Shown in pieces: positions 31,050-42,689 of a stretch of 64,000 nt of DNA. Positions within the stretch are counted from its first letter, which is position 1. The number at the start of each line of letters is the position of its first letter. A model generated the notes under the pieces. That model was given only the letters and a program-made list of their open reading frames with translations. It was not told the DNA's origin and did no database searches. A program made the translations under genes and the position numbers. Where the stretch lies: contig CM077674.1 in NCBI GenBank assembly GCA_039707655.1, positions 235,887,904 to 235,951,903 of the forward strand. The letters are read 5' to 3'. This DNA comes from Elymus sibiricus (Eukaryota; Streptophyta; Magnoliopsida; Poales; Poaceae).

Positions 31050-31275
31050 GTAGATTCGGAAGGATACACAACCCGAAAGAGAATGAAATTATGGGCGGAA
31101 TGATGCACCCATTAAGGGAGCAAAAGAAGACGGACAACCTTTACTTGGGGCCTGACACTCATGTAGATTCAGAAGGATACACAACCCGAAAGAGAATGAA
31201 ATTATGGGCGGAATGACGCACCCATTAAGGGAGCAAAAGAAGACGACCAACCTTTATTTGGGGCCTGACGCTCAT
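31050..31275. repeat. 113-bp tandem duplication
   Basis: Copies at 31050-31162 and 31163-31275 are nearly identical. Each runs from GTAGATTC(G/A)GAAGGATAC to GGGGCCTGACRCTCAT. Few differences imply a recent event. Confidence 0.9.
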
Positions 31276-31641
31276 TTCGACGCCACTGTTGCAACCCAGC
31301 GCTGCCTTCTAGGAGACTAAAATGTGCGCCGGATCCAAGATCCATGTCACGCGCACACAAGCTCTGAGATCCGCCCTGGTGAGGAAGGTAACCACCATAT
31401 CAAGAGATGGTGTGTGTCACACTTACTCGATGTCGCCAACAGTGTTGCCGAAGGCACACCACAACCGACCCAAACTCGAATGGCCGAGACCTAAGCCTAC
31501 AATACACATGGTCCAAATGCGAGGACCCCGGCGTCCCAACTCACCGACGACCATGAGACCGCCGGGAGAAGGGGAAGTCGCCAGATAACATCACCGATTG
31601 GAGAACGTGCTCTCTCTACATACCTTGTTCATTCAATTTTA

Positions 31642-31970
31642 GGGCCTCTTTGGATTGGAGGAAATTAAAAACATAGGAATAAGAAAAATACTAAATTGAG
31701 ATGCCACACAATGTGAATTTTCTACAAAATTTCAAAACACAGAAATTTTGTAAGAGATGTCTTTGGATGATGCATAGGAAAGCACATGAATTTTAGAGGA
31801 TTGGTAAGTGAAAGTAGAGAGATAGAGTGCAAGTGCATTGGACTTCTAAAAAAAAGGATGTCTGAGCTCATGTTGAGATTCCTATAACACAAAGGGCTTT
31901 CATAGGGAAAAGTACTATGGATTATAAGCCTCCAAAGTTCCTATGGATTTCCTTCAATCCGATGAGGGTC
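31642..31970. mobile_element. Harbinger/Tourist-like MITE
   Basis: The left end GGGCCTCTTTGGATTGGAGG faces the inverted right end GACCCTCATCGGATTGAAGG. TTA lies on both sides (31639-31641 and 31971-31973). Length is 329 bp. Confidence 0.85.
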
Positions 31971-31973
31971 TTA

Positions 31974-34060
31974 ACTAAATATACAATAGAGAAAGAAAAA
32001 AAAACTATATGCCTTGCTCCTTCACCCAGGGCGCATGATTTATTTAGATTTTGTAGGAGGAATTGGGTACCATAAAGTGCGAGCTTTAGGTCTCAAGGAT
32101 GTGAAAATACGATACCAAATCCATGAGCACAAATAAAAAGTATGATCATGTAGTACTCGTATGAACGTAATAATCGAATGATTAAGCCCCCATAATAAAG
32201 ATCGGTGTGCATCTGCAGATGCAAGGAGATGCCCTTTTCTAAGGTGAAAAACAGGAAAATAATTGAATGGACTACATCTAAACCAAACTAGAGTGAATAA
32301 GGAAAATCACGAAGTCATATTACCGTCGATATGCATCTCCCTCTCCTTGCCAAATAAGAGACTCGCAGAGAACCAAGAGGAAATACTAACAAAAGTGAAG
32401 CAATGAAGGAACAATTGAACCCACTATATAAAAAGGTAAGAGGACACGAGATTGGTATGGATATGGAGGGGTTCACCGGAGCTATTATATTATATTTCTG
32501 GATGATAAATGTCTACCTTTAATTTCATTTCAGTACTCCCTAGTATTACTAACTAAAGATTGGGAGTCAACAAGTGAACAGCTCATACATATTTATTGCG
32601 TGACTCATTTACAAAGCACTATCCCGTCATAAATTTGGCCTTTTCTGAATGATTTGATGATTGCTGCCATGTGATATCATAATATTTGGCTTGATCTAGA
32701 ATGGGCTGGCATTGTTGACGAGGCCGATCCGAAAAGTCAAGCGAAGGATGCCTACCAACCATCAGCAATTTCGACCATTGGATTTCATGTTCTGACCGTC
32801 CGATCTAGCTCAACCTACAAATTGGGATGTATTATGTCCTAAAAACCCATTTTTTTTAAGAAAAAAACTAATAAGTGTGCCTTTTAGTAGCCATTTTTGC
32901 CCCTAGCCTTGCTTTCACATTCTAGCCTATCTTCGCCTTCTCTCTCGTGGTGCATTTTTTATAACACACTAGTATCAGGGATCTCAACAGTTTTCATTTG
33001 TGAGTTTTAACAAACGTCATTTGTATTCGACAAGATGGGAGCGAGATGATATTTATAAATTTTGACGATTGAGTTATCAATTCAACCACACCGTAAAATA
33101 AATACTTACTCGAGAGAATTTATATCGGGTAAAAGGGAGTGAATGTTGTATGGTTCCAGGAAAAAAAAAGTGAATACTCAAGTTGCAAGTATGAAGCATC
33201 TTAAGGAGAGCAACGATTATGGGAAAGTGTATGCATATTAGTGGATAATTGGACGTTGCATAGGTAGAATAAATCATATAACATAACTTCCTAGTTCATA
33301 TTCTTTAATTATGTAGGCATATTTTTTGTATATAGTTGTACGTGTTTATAAAAGAACTTGCACAATATATTTTGTGCTACCCTTTTATGTCAATGGGATC
33401 ACAATTGAAATTAAGAGTAATTAAAGTGCCTCTCTTATAAGGTGACCAAAATCGAAGCATTAACATTTAACAGATACATGCAATCATCGAATCAGTCATT
33501 TCCATTGATATCCTAGTCTATCATTTCGGAGTCTTTGGTGCATTTTTTTTTTTGCGGACATATTTGACAATGTGGAGATGCACCAGCAGGATCGTGGGCT
33601 CGTGGTGCCGACGTTCTTCGCTTCTTCTTGAGGCTTCCTCGGTCTCCTTGATGAGGTAGGTGCATTACGCTGCGCCGGCGCCGTTGGTCACCTTTGGTGC
33701 CCTCGGCAGAAATATTTCACTGGAATGAAACATGGGGACAAGCCGAAGAAGAGCCGGTAAATACTCTCCACATATGTAGGGAGCAGGCAAGCCGCATCCC
33801 TCTGGTGCATGGCGCCGTGCAAGTCGTCCCGCGGCATCACCAAGGTCGTTCGTCAATGGTGGGAACAGCTTGTCAAGGAAACCGCCAACAGCTACAGGGG
33901 GTGGGGGGGGGGGGGTGGCACGAAATGCACAAACCTCACAGAGAGCTCCTCGAACAAGATAATCCAGCAGGTGGCCACAATGTTCTGAGAGCAATGCTAC
34001 ATCCACGGGTTACCCTAATCTACCGTAAGTGGAGCATTATTGATGTTTTTGACTCTCGGA
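31974..34060. other. Intergenic sequence, no gene supported
   Basis: AT-rich. A minus-strand ORF at 33665-34006 (113 aa, with a polyproline run encoded by a G run at 33901-33914) was not recognised and is doubtful. No MITE with both ends was found here. Confidence 0.3.
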
Positions 34061-34064
34061 CGCG

Positions 34065-34655
34065 GAGTATCTACTCCCGAGCTCAAATGCTCAGTAAAAT
34101 CAAATATAATAATAAACAAATTCAAAAAAATCTGAATTTTTTTGTGCCAAACTTTAACAAATGTTTTGTGTGCTTGCAAAAACTTTTCAAAAATGACATT
34201 CGTGGAAATCGTGACAAAAAAAAACAAAATCGATGCTCCAAAAATGCTATTTACGAAAGCATTTTGGAGCACTAATTTTTTTTGCATGACTTTCATGAAT
34301 GTCATTTCATGATGAAAATTTGTAGGCACTCAAAACATTTGTCAAAGTTTGCACCCAAAAAATTCATAATTTTTTGATTTTTTTTTTCATTTTTTCAGAT
34401 TTTACTGTTCATCCCAATCTCAAATGAGCTTGGGAGTAGAAGGGGACTTTTGTTGTCTCTTTCTCTTTCTCTCTACAAAATATTTCATGCTAAAAATTTG
34501 CAGGCACTCATAACATTTGTAAAAATTTGCACCAAAAAGCTCATAATTTTTTGAATTTTTCTTCATTTTTTTGGATTTTACTGTTCATCCCAAGCTGAAA
34601 TGAGCTCGGGAGTAGAAGGGGACTTTCGTGGTCTCTTTCTCTTTCTCTCTACAAA
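34065..34655. repeat. Foldback element with a tandemly duplicated right arm
   Basis: The left end CTACTCCCGAGCTCAAATG faces the right end CAAATGAGCTTGGGAGTAG (about 34415-34441). The right arm and its CT-rich flank (TCTCTTTCTCTTTCTCTCTAC) are then repeated about 178 bp later, to 34655, with a second GAGCTCGGGAGTAG end. The family resembles the element at 21640. Confidence 0.6.
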
Positions 34656-35027
34656 CTTGGTCAAGGTTTATTCCCTAAAAGAAAAGAAAAATGGTCACGG
34701 TTTATAAAGTTTGACTTTTCAAAAAGCCCATAATCACTATAATATGAAACGGAAGGAGTAGGACAGTGGCCCGTGAGTTCACGTGTGCCCGTTTTTCCAG
34801 CCAATCCAAATTTCGACCAAAGAGGAGTTCTAAAGATGGACTGCTCGTCAGAACTCAAATGGCCCTTGGTCTTTCAGACAACAAATCATAGGAGTCAGCC
34901 TGAATACGAGACTGCCACTGCCAGGCAAAAGTAACCAGTGGAGTGAAGTCAAGTTTTACATCTCGAAATGAACCGACTATAACTAGACCTCATACGCCGG
35001 ATAGCCCGGCACAATCAAGCCGTATTT
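34656..35027. other. 3' flank of the oligopeptidase gene
   Basis: This is the native downstream sequence of the minus-strand oligopeptidase gene. The last 13 nt of its ancestral coding sequence (native stop 35015-35017) abut the Copia target duplication. A solitary degenerate Stowaway-like end (ATGAAACGGAAGGAGTA) lies near 34745. Confidence 0.5.
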
Positions 35028-35032
35028 GTCAT

Positions 35033-35179
35033 TGTTGAGTACATGTGTTATGTGCATATTGTGTATTGGGCCCGCCTCCTAGTTCCTTGTATAGTTGAGG
35101 TCCGTGGTCCACCTTTGTACATCATATATACGTGCCTATGCACGAAGAGCAATACGTCGTGCAATTCACATATTCTACA
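35033..35179 (+). repeat. 5' LTR of the Copia element
   Basis: 147 bp, TG...CA termini (TGTTGAGTAC to TTCTACA), followed at once by the tRNA primer-binding site. Confidence 0.95.
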
Positions 35180-35536
35180 TGGTATCAGTTTTTTAGGTTT
35201 CCTCGCTTCCGCCGCCGCCGCCGCGCGTCTCCTCCGCGTCGCCGCCGCCGCCGCCGCCGCGCGTCTCCTCCGCGTCGCCGCCGCCGCCGCCGCCGCGCGT
35301 CTCCTCCGCGCCGCCGCCGCTCGCGCGCCTTCCGCGCCGGCCGCCCCGCTCGATCCCGCCCGATCGCCAGCGCCCCGTCGCTCGCTACCAATCCCGCAAG
35401 CGCCAGCACGCCCGCCCTGCGCTCCCGCCCGCTAGCGCCGCCCTGCACTCCCGCCCGCTAGCGCCAGATCGCCAACTCCCGTCGCCAGCCCCGCCCGATC
35501 TCAGCTCCAGCGCCCGCTCTGCCCCGATCGTTCCCG
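35180..35536 (+). repeat. Copia leader with 36-bp GC-rich repeats
   Basis: After the primer-binding site three consecutive units of about 36 bp (CGCGTCTCCTCCGCG followed by CCGCC repeats) occur at 35222-35320. ORFs in all frames here are composition-driven. Confidence 0.7.
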
Positions 35537-38500
35537 ATGGCATCCGGCCCCCCGGCCGCCGCGGCCTCTCCGTTCCTGGCCTCTCGGCCGTCGTTTCCCC
35601 TGGCCGGCGCCGATCCGACTGCTGCTGTCCCGCCGTCGCCGCCGAACGCGGCGGTATCCGTTGAGCATCACGCAGCCGCGCCATCCATCGCGGGCGTACA
35701 TGCAGGCATGCATGGCGCGTTACATGCAGGGGCGTGGCAAAATCCATCCATCGCGGGCGTACATGCAGGCGTGCATGGCGCGTACGGCATACATGGCGCG
35801 TGGGCTGCGGCTCCCTCCAGTGCGTGGACTGCGTACGGCGCCCCGCCCCCGGCCCCGCTGGCGTACGTCGCCACCCCACCACCGGCGCTCTCCGACCAGT
35901 CCGTTGTCACCCCGCCACCGGCGCCGCCTCTGCCCGTCGACCACTTGCTGTCGCGCGGGGCGTTCGACGCGCCCGTTCCCACGTACGGGGCATACGGGGC
36001 TCCGCCCGCATCCACGTACGGGGCTCCGCCTGTGTACGGGTCTCCCGGGTACTGGTGGGGGTCGTCAGCGGGCCTGCACTCGCCTGCTGGGCAGCAGACA
36101 CCACCGCCGCAGCTGAGCGGCGGCTACGGTTTCCCCATGGCGTCTCCGTCCCCCTCGCCGGCCCTGCCGCCGGCGCCCTGGGACCCGGTGCTCCTCACCG
36201 CGCTGCATGCCGCTCCTACGCTGAACAACTACACTGGCGGTGCTGATTGGTACATGGACACCGGAGCTACGGCTCACATGTTTGCTCATCCTGGTAACCT
36301 TGCGTCTTTCACTCCTGTCTCCACCGACCGCCGCATCATTGTCGGCAATGGTTCCACACTTCCTATCACACATGTTGGGCACACTTCTTTTCCTTCTACT
36401 TCTACACCTTTATCTTTGTCTAACATCCTTGTGTCTCCTGATCTTATTAAGAACCTTGTTTCTGTTAAATGTTTCACTCGTGAAAATCCTGTTACTGTTG
36501 AATTTGACGGCATTGGTTTTTGTGTCAAGGACGCTCGAACCAGGATGGTACTCCACCGATGTGACAGCCCCGACGAGCTCTATCCGGTGCACTCGCCTTC
36601 ATCCACCACCACCGCACCGGTTGCTCTCTCCGCTGGCATCGATCTCTGGCATGCTCGCTTGGGTCATCCCAACCCCGTCACACTTCGTCATATTCTTAGG
36701 AGTTTCAGTTTCAGTTGCAATAAGATCGAGGATCACACTTGTCATGCCTGTCGAGTTGGCAAACATGTTCGCCTGCCGTTTCCTCATTCCACCACCATTG
36801 CTTCTTTTCCTTTTCAGTTGATTCATAGCGATGTGTGGACTTCTCCGGTTCCCAGTAACTCGGGCTATTTATATTATCTGGTCATTCTTGATGATTATTC
36901 TCATTATGTGTGGACTTTTCCTTTGCGCAGAAAGTCGGATGCACTCTCTACCTTGACGGCCTTTTACTCCTATGTCCGCACGCAGTTTGGGCGTCCCATC
37001 CTCGCGCTTCAGACGGACAATGGAAAAGAGTTCGACAACCTCGCTTTCCGCACCTTTTTGTCGCATCACGGCACAGTTTTCCGCCTCACATGCCCGTACA
37101 CTTCACAGCAGAACGGTCGAGCCGAACGCGTCCTTCGCACTCTGAATGACTGCGTTCGCACGCTCCTGTTTCATGCCAACGTGCCGCCTCGTTTCTGGCC
37201 GGACGCACTCGCCACTGCATCACTTCTTCTTAACATTAGACCCTGCCGCCCACGGTGGAACTACGCACCTCACCATCTTCTCTTTGGTACGCCCCCGTCT
37301 TATGACGACTTGCGTATTTTTGGGTGCCTTTGCTATCCCAGCACTGTCGACACTGCTTCTCACAAGCTTGCACCTCGATCTGTCGCTTGCATCTTCATCG
37401 GCTATCCCTCCAACTCCAAGGGATATCGGTGCTACGATCCCGTCTCCCACCGTGTGTTCACTTCCCGGCACGTTTACTTTGATGAGCATGTGTTTCCGTT
37501 TCACCAGGTACCCCCGGCTGTTCCTCCCGCCACTGGTGACGCGGGCTCCTCGACGCCTCTCCCAGGGCGCTCGCGCGCCTCTCTTGGCCCGCCCCCTGGC
37601 TTTGAGGCGCGCCCCCCGCATGCGGCGCCTCCTACTGCCACGGCGCTGGCGCCCCCGGCGCCCCCGACATTCGCACCTGCGGCCCCCGCGGCTCCTCCGA
37701 CGCCCGCGGCCCCCGCGGCGCCCCCGGTGCCCCCGGTGCCCGCGGCCCCCCCGGCGCCCCCGACGTTGGCGCCCGCGGCCCCCGCACCCCCCCGGCGCCA
37801 CCGGCGCCCCCGGGCCCCTCGGCACCCGCGGCCCCCCCGGCGCCTGTGGCCGGTCCGGTCACCCGCGCCCGTACGGGCGTTTTTCGCCCGAGCTCGCGCT
37901 ACGCCTCGGATGACTACGTCCATGCGGCGTCCACCTCTGAGTCGTCGCCGTTGCCGTCCTCCGTTCGAGCCGCTCTTCGTGACCCGCTCTGGATGGCTGC
38001 GATGCAAGAGGAGTTTGACGCTCTGTTGCGCAACCGGACGTGGCAGCTTGTTCCCCGTCCCCGGCACGCCAACGTGATTACCGGGAAGTGGGTCTTTAAA
38101 CACAAGCTCCGTCCTGATGGTACCCTTGATCGCTACAAAGCGCGCTGGGTCGTTCGTGGCTTTCGACAGCGTGCTGGCATCGACTTCACCGACACCTTCG
38201 CTCCGGTCGTCAAGCCCGGCACGATACGCACGGTTCTCCACCTTGCGGTCTCCCGTGCTTGGCCGGTGCACCAGATGGACGTCTCCAATGCCTTCCTCCA
38301 TGGTCACCTCGAGGAGCAGGTCTTCTGCCAGCAGCCCACCGGGTTTGTTGACCCGGCGCTTCCCGACCACGTGTGCCTGCTTTCGCGGTCCTTGTACGGA
38401 CTCAAGCAGGCTCCGCGCGCTTGGTACCAGCGCATCGCGGCGTTTCTCCACCAGCTTGGGTTCCGCTCTACCCGCTCGGACGCCTCGCTCTTCGTCTATC

Positions 38501-39501
38501 ATCAGGGCTCTGACACGGCCTACTTGCTGCTCTATGTCGACGACATCATCCTGACGGCATGTACGGCTGGTCTCCTCAGTCAGCTCACGGCTCGTCTTCG
38601 CGCTGAGTTCGCCATCAAGGACTTGGGTCCTTTGCACTACTTCCTCGGTGTCGAGGTGGTGCGCCGTCCGGATGGCTTCCTCCTTCATCAGCGAAAGTAC
38701 GCTCACGAGCTCCTCGAACGCGCCGGCATGCTTAACTGCAAGCCCGCCGCTACGCCTGTTGATACGAAGGCCAAGCTTTCTGCCACGGATGGTTCTCCTG
38801 CTTCGGATGCTGCTTTCTATCGGTCTATCGTTGGTGCTCTCCAGTACCTCACTCTGACTTGACCGGAGATCCAGTATGCCGTGCAGCAGGTGTGTCTTCA
38901 TATGCATGCTCCTCGAGACGTTCACTGGGCTGCCGTCAAGCGGATTCTTCGCTATATCTGTGGCACTATGGATCTTGGCATCACGCTTCACGCCTCCGCC
39001 GACACGGCCCTCACCGCCTACTCCGATGCAGACTGGGCGGGCTGCCCTGACACTCGTCGCTCCACTTCGGGCTATTGTGTCTATCTTGGACCCTCACTCA
39101 TCTCGTGGTCGTCCAAGCGGCAGCCTACGGTCTCTCGTTCCAGTGCTGAGGCTGAGTATCGTGCGGTGGCCAATGTCGTCGCCGAGTGTTCGTGGCTTCG
39201 CCAACTGCTTCAGGAGCTCTCTTGCCCTGTTGACCGTGCCACGGTGGTCTACTGCGACAACGTCTCGGCGGTCTACCTCTCCGCTAACCCGGTGCATCAT
39301 CGACGGACCAAGCATATTGAGTTGGATATTCATTTTGTTCGGGAACAGGTGGCCCTTGGCCATATTCGCGTTTTGCACGTCCCTACTTCCCAACAATTTG
39401 CCGATATCATGACCAAGGGCTTGCCTACGGCGTCATTTGAGGAGTTCCGGTCCAGTCTTTGCGTCAGCCGCGGTGCCGCTTCGACTGCGGGGGGGTGTTG
39501 A
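35537..39501 (+). pseudogene. Copia gag-pol polyprotein with frameshift and stop
   Basis: The first open part (35537 to about 37790) starts with about 230 low-complexity Ala/Pro/Gly residues containing a duplicated PSIAGVHAG segment; I see no CCHC zinc knuckle or classical gag core. Protease follows (DTGATAHM, about 36258). Integrase has the HHCC finger (HARLGHP...CHACR) and D, D, E residues (HSDVW, QTDNGKEF, NGRAERV). A Pro/Ala-rich linker contains a C run near 37786 where the frame changes by one base. In the new frame come RT (37900-38860, LLYVDDIIL) and RNase H (SSAEAEYRAV) to 39501. One TGA at 38860-38862 replaces an expected Arg codon (CGA to TGA type). The final stop overlaps the 3' LTR. 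Element-encoded activity is lost unless these are bypassed. Confidence 0.9.
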
Positions 39502-39642
39502 GTACATGTGTTATGTGCATATTGTGTATTGGGCCCGCCTCCTAGTTCCTTGTATAGTTGAGGTCCGTGGCCCACCTTTGTACATCATATATACGTGCCT
39601 ATGCACGAAGAGCAATACGTCGTGCAATTCACATATTCTACA
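39496..39642 (+). repeat. 3' LTR of the Copia element
   Basis: 147 bp, one difference from the 5' LTR. Read on the minus strand its outer 55 bp continue the open frame of the oligopeptidase gene to a TGA at 39585-39587. Confidence 0.95.
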
Positions 39643-41036
39643 GTCATGCCCAGTGCCTTGAGGAGAAACGCGTAAGAAAAGGCGTCCTCCCGCAATTTCT
39701 CGAACCTGCGAATAATCAGCAGTTAGGCCAAAAGAAAAAACATGATCTTGTTCATTCCCTTCTATATTCAACACGTCGAAAAGCCAAAACCAACACAGAT
39801 GGAGAAGGATTCATATCCTTTACTATATACCTCCCTGACTTTGAGTTGTGTCCGGCGCCTACTTCACACTTGAATAGCAGAAGGTTGTCATCCCTTTTCA
39901 ATTCCCTCAGCTTAGCCACAAACTTGGCAGGTTCGGAGTACATCATGCAAGGATCTGGTTGTTGTTACAAAGGAATGAGCTGTGATGCAAAACCATACAT
40001 ACTTGGAAGGAACTCGCAAGTAATCAAAGGAAGGAACGACTACCATTTAAGCCAGCGGTGACGAGAATGTGGGGATACTCTTGTGCTTTTACCTGCAATA
40101 AATATGAACACACATAACACATAGCATGAATACATTTTTGCAGTCCAATTAGACACCACGAGGGAGAAACAAAGTGAACACATAGCAGTTCTTATTCGGG
40201 CATTAAGAGTTTAGTCTCTTCTTTCTTGACCCAGAGTACAGTCCACAATATTATTGTGAGAATCGCAGTTCGTGTTCATGAATATATTCATACAGGGGAT
40301 GATCGGTGGTGTCGCTAACAAGCTTCAGCTGGAAAATATCCACCAGAAATAAGCACATTGTACATAAAGGTCAGCACTTACGTTGTCAACAGGAGAATAT
40401 GATTTCATATAATAATAGTATTCTTCTTCCCTTGGATCACCCCACTCCTGAACAGATGATAAAAAAAACATGAGTTGATGAGAGTAGGAACAGAACTTCA
40501 AGTGCACTGCAGTGCAAGCTAGTCTACAAAATGGCGATACGACAGTGGAACATGGAAAATTAACTTTAGATGTACTAGAGGAGATGAATACCTCCCATTC
40601 AGCTGTGGTCAATGGAATGGTTGGATCAAGCATAGTCGTGAGAGCGTCAACAAAAGGGACCCCAACAATGGCGGCCTTGAATAAGTCAGGCCTCATATTT
40701 AGGACAGCACCCATCAATAGGCCACCTGCACTTTTGCCATTAATGCAAAGCTTTTCCTTCGAACAGTATTTGCTTTTCATCAAGTGCTCAGCACAAGCAA
40801 TGAAATCAGTGAAGGTGTTTTTCTTCTTCAGCAGTTTTCCATCTTCATACCACTTCCGGCCCATTTCCCCACCTCCACGAACATGAGCGATCGCGTGTAC
40901 AAACCCCCTATCTACTAGAGAGAATATTGATCCACTGAAACTCGGATCTATGCATATCTGTTCACATAAAGGGTGCACAAAAAGATGGTGCATAGTTAGC
41001 GCAATTGTTATGTTTGCCAGGTTTGCCAGCTTTTAT

Positions 41037-41290
41037 GGGTTGAAGGGAAATTGTTATGTTTTATCAGTTGCTAGATTTTGCCAAACATACAATGTCAAAA
41101 CCAGTATTATCAGAAAGGAGACTATGGTCTATTTGCCCAATATCCATTACAGTTAATGTTATAGGTCGAAGGGAAACTGTTATGTTTTGTCAATTGCTAG
41201 CCTTTGCCAAAATGCAATGTCAGAACCAGTACTATCATAAAGGAAACAACAAGTTTCAAAAAATATGTTTTATTTTCCCAATATTCCACT
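41037..41290. repeat. Tandem duplication of about 126 bp in oligopeptidase intron 6
   Basis: GTTGAAGGGAAATTGTTATG at about 41039 and GTCGAAGGGAAACTGTTATG at about 41166 start two diverged copies. Both continue into TTGCTAG..TTTGCCAAA and CAGTAYTATCA. Confidence 0.75.
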
Positions 41291-41527
41291 ATAGTTTAGG
41301 TTCTCTTTTGTTGGATATGTCCCCTTCATTTACAGGTTTAAATTTTACACTTCTACTTTAGCATTGATAGTCCTTAATTTCAGAAAATAACACAACCACC
41401 CTTTCATGCAAGCAGAAGAAAATTTGTATTTCTGTCGTTTACCCTCAGGCTTTGAGTAGTGTTTCAATTTCATGTGCTTGTAAATCCTATGAAGCGTATG
41501 AAGGCTGATGAAAGAGTGTGGCACTTT

Positions 41528-41541
41528 TCCCGCAAAAAAAA
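41528..41541 (+). mobile_element. Ultra-short poly(A) insertion with 13-bp TSD
   Basis: TCCCGC plus A8 is flanked by AGTGTGGCACTTT at 41515-41527 and 41542-41554. It is in oligopeptidase intron 6. Confidence 0.65.
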
Positions 41542-42689
41542 AGTGTGGCACTTTGCTGGATAATCACATTCAGATGAAATAGTGTGCGTGAAAACATGAT
41601 GCCATGTTAGCAAAAAAGTTTGTGTTTCCTGCGAAAGTACACAAGAATACATTTGTTTGAAAACAGTCATTTGCATCCATGGTGAAGCAGAGATGTTGAC
41701 GTGAACCACAGGGCATTCTAGAAAAATTTCAAGGCATTCATGTGCAGAAACCTCGCAGTTTCTGTATAACTAAAGAAAAAGTACTTGAACATTCCAAATG
41801 ACTCATTTGCATCCGAGATGGACCAGCGATACTAGCATGAATTACAGGCTGCTCTAAAAAATAGTTTACGATATTCCTGATGGCAGAAACATTTTTTTCT
41901 GATCAATAAAGATAGCAACCCAATACCTCATAGGAGCCAAAGCCAGATAGCAGCATGGGGTCTGAGCCATCGAGCTGCACAAGATCTTTTCTATATATAA
42001 TGGAGATAGGGATCTGTGTGCCATCAAAAGCGGCCGCCCATTTTCTTTCTGATACATAATTTGATGAATCAAATCCACCTAAAACCTGGAAAAAAAAATA
42101 AGTTCAAATCACCAGGAGATCATGGGAGTTCTTTACTATTTCGGTGGTCAATATATTTGCATATACTGCACAAGAAAATAATATGCACGCACCACATATT
42201 TCTGAACAAAACTAAGAATTCAATCCATTCAGTTCATGCAAATAAAGCCCGACACCACTGACCGGAGACTCTTATAGTTATTCCCTTTTAAATGTAAATC
42301 ATTGTTGTGTATGTACAGTCAGACTTTTGCAACTTCAGTCACTGATTTAAATAAAATAAATATATTAATCCACAGGAATTTATATAAGTAATTTGTCACT
42401 GAAATTACTTTCATAACATGTTCTGTATTTATAAATTTTCGTAGCATTTAGTACAAGAATTGATTGTCTGTGTTGCATTTTGAGCAGCAATGACAAGCCT
42501 AGACTAGGAAATTCAGAAACATTAAGAGTTTCAGGCAAACGCACACATCGATTAGCCGAATTCAGATGGATGCTTTACTTAGTAGTAGCTATTGCAAAAC
42601 GAGTTCAAAGGGGGAAACCCTAACAAAGGATGATGCCATCTCCTCTCTAAGCTCCGGCTTATATAGCCTAAAAGTAGCAGGTAAGGTAA

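Larger units (their letters stand above)
35028..39647 (+). mobile_element. Young full-length Copia retrotransposon with 5-bp TSD
   Basis: Target duplication GTCAT (35028-35032 and 39643-39647) flanks two 147-bp LTRs (TGTTGAGTAC...ATTCTACA). A primer-binding site TGGTATCAG complementary to initiator Met tRNA starts at 35180. A G-rich polypurine tract ends at 39495. The LTRs differ at one position seen (T against C in GTCCGTGG[T/C]CCACC), so insertion was recent. Pol domains are in Copia order. It lies antisense to the host oligopeptidase gene, inside its last coding exon. Confidence 0.96.

Noticed and set aside
33140..33180. Candidate micro-insertion with AGTGAAT repeats around an A run
   Set aside because: The direct repeat is only 7 bp in AT-rich sequence and could be chance.
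33665..34006. 113-residue minus-strand ORF with polyproline
   Set aside because: No family recognised, the proline run comes from a G homopolymer, and no splice or promoter context supports it.
37501..38991. 496-residue minus-strand ORF antisense to Copia pol
   Set aside because: It is a shadow of the GC-rich pol frame and contains only the reverse image of the Pro/Ala linker and RT.
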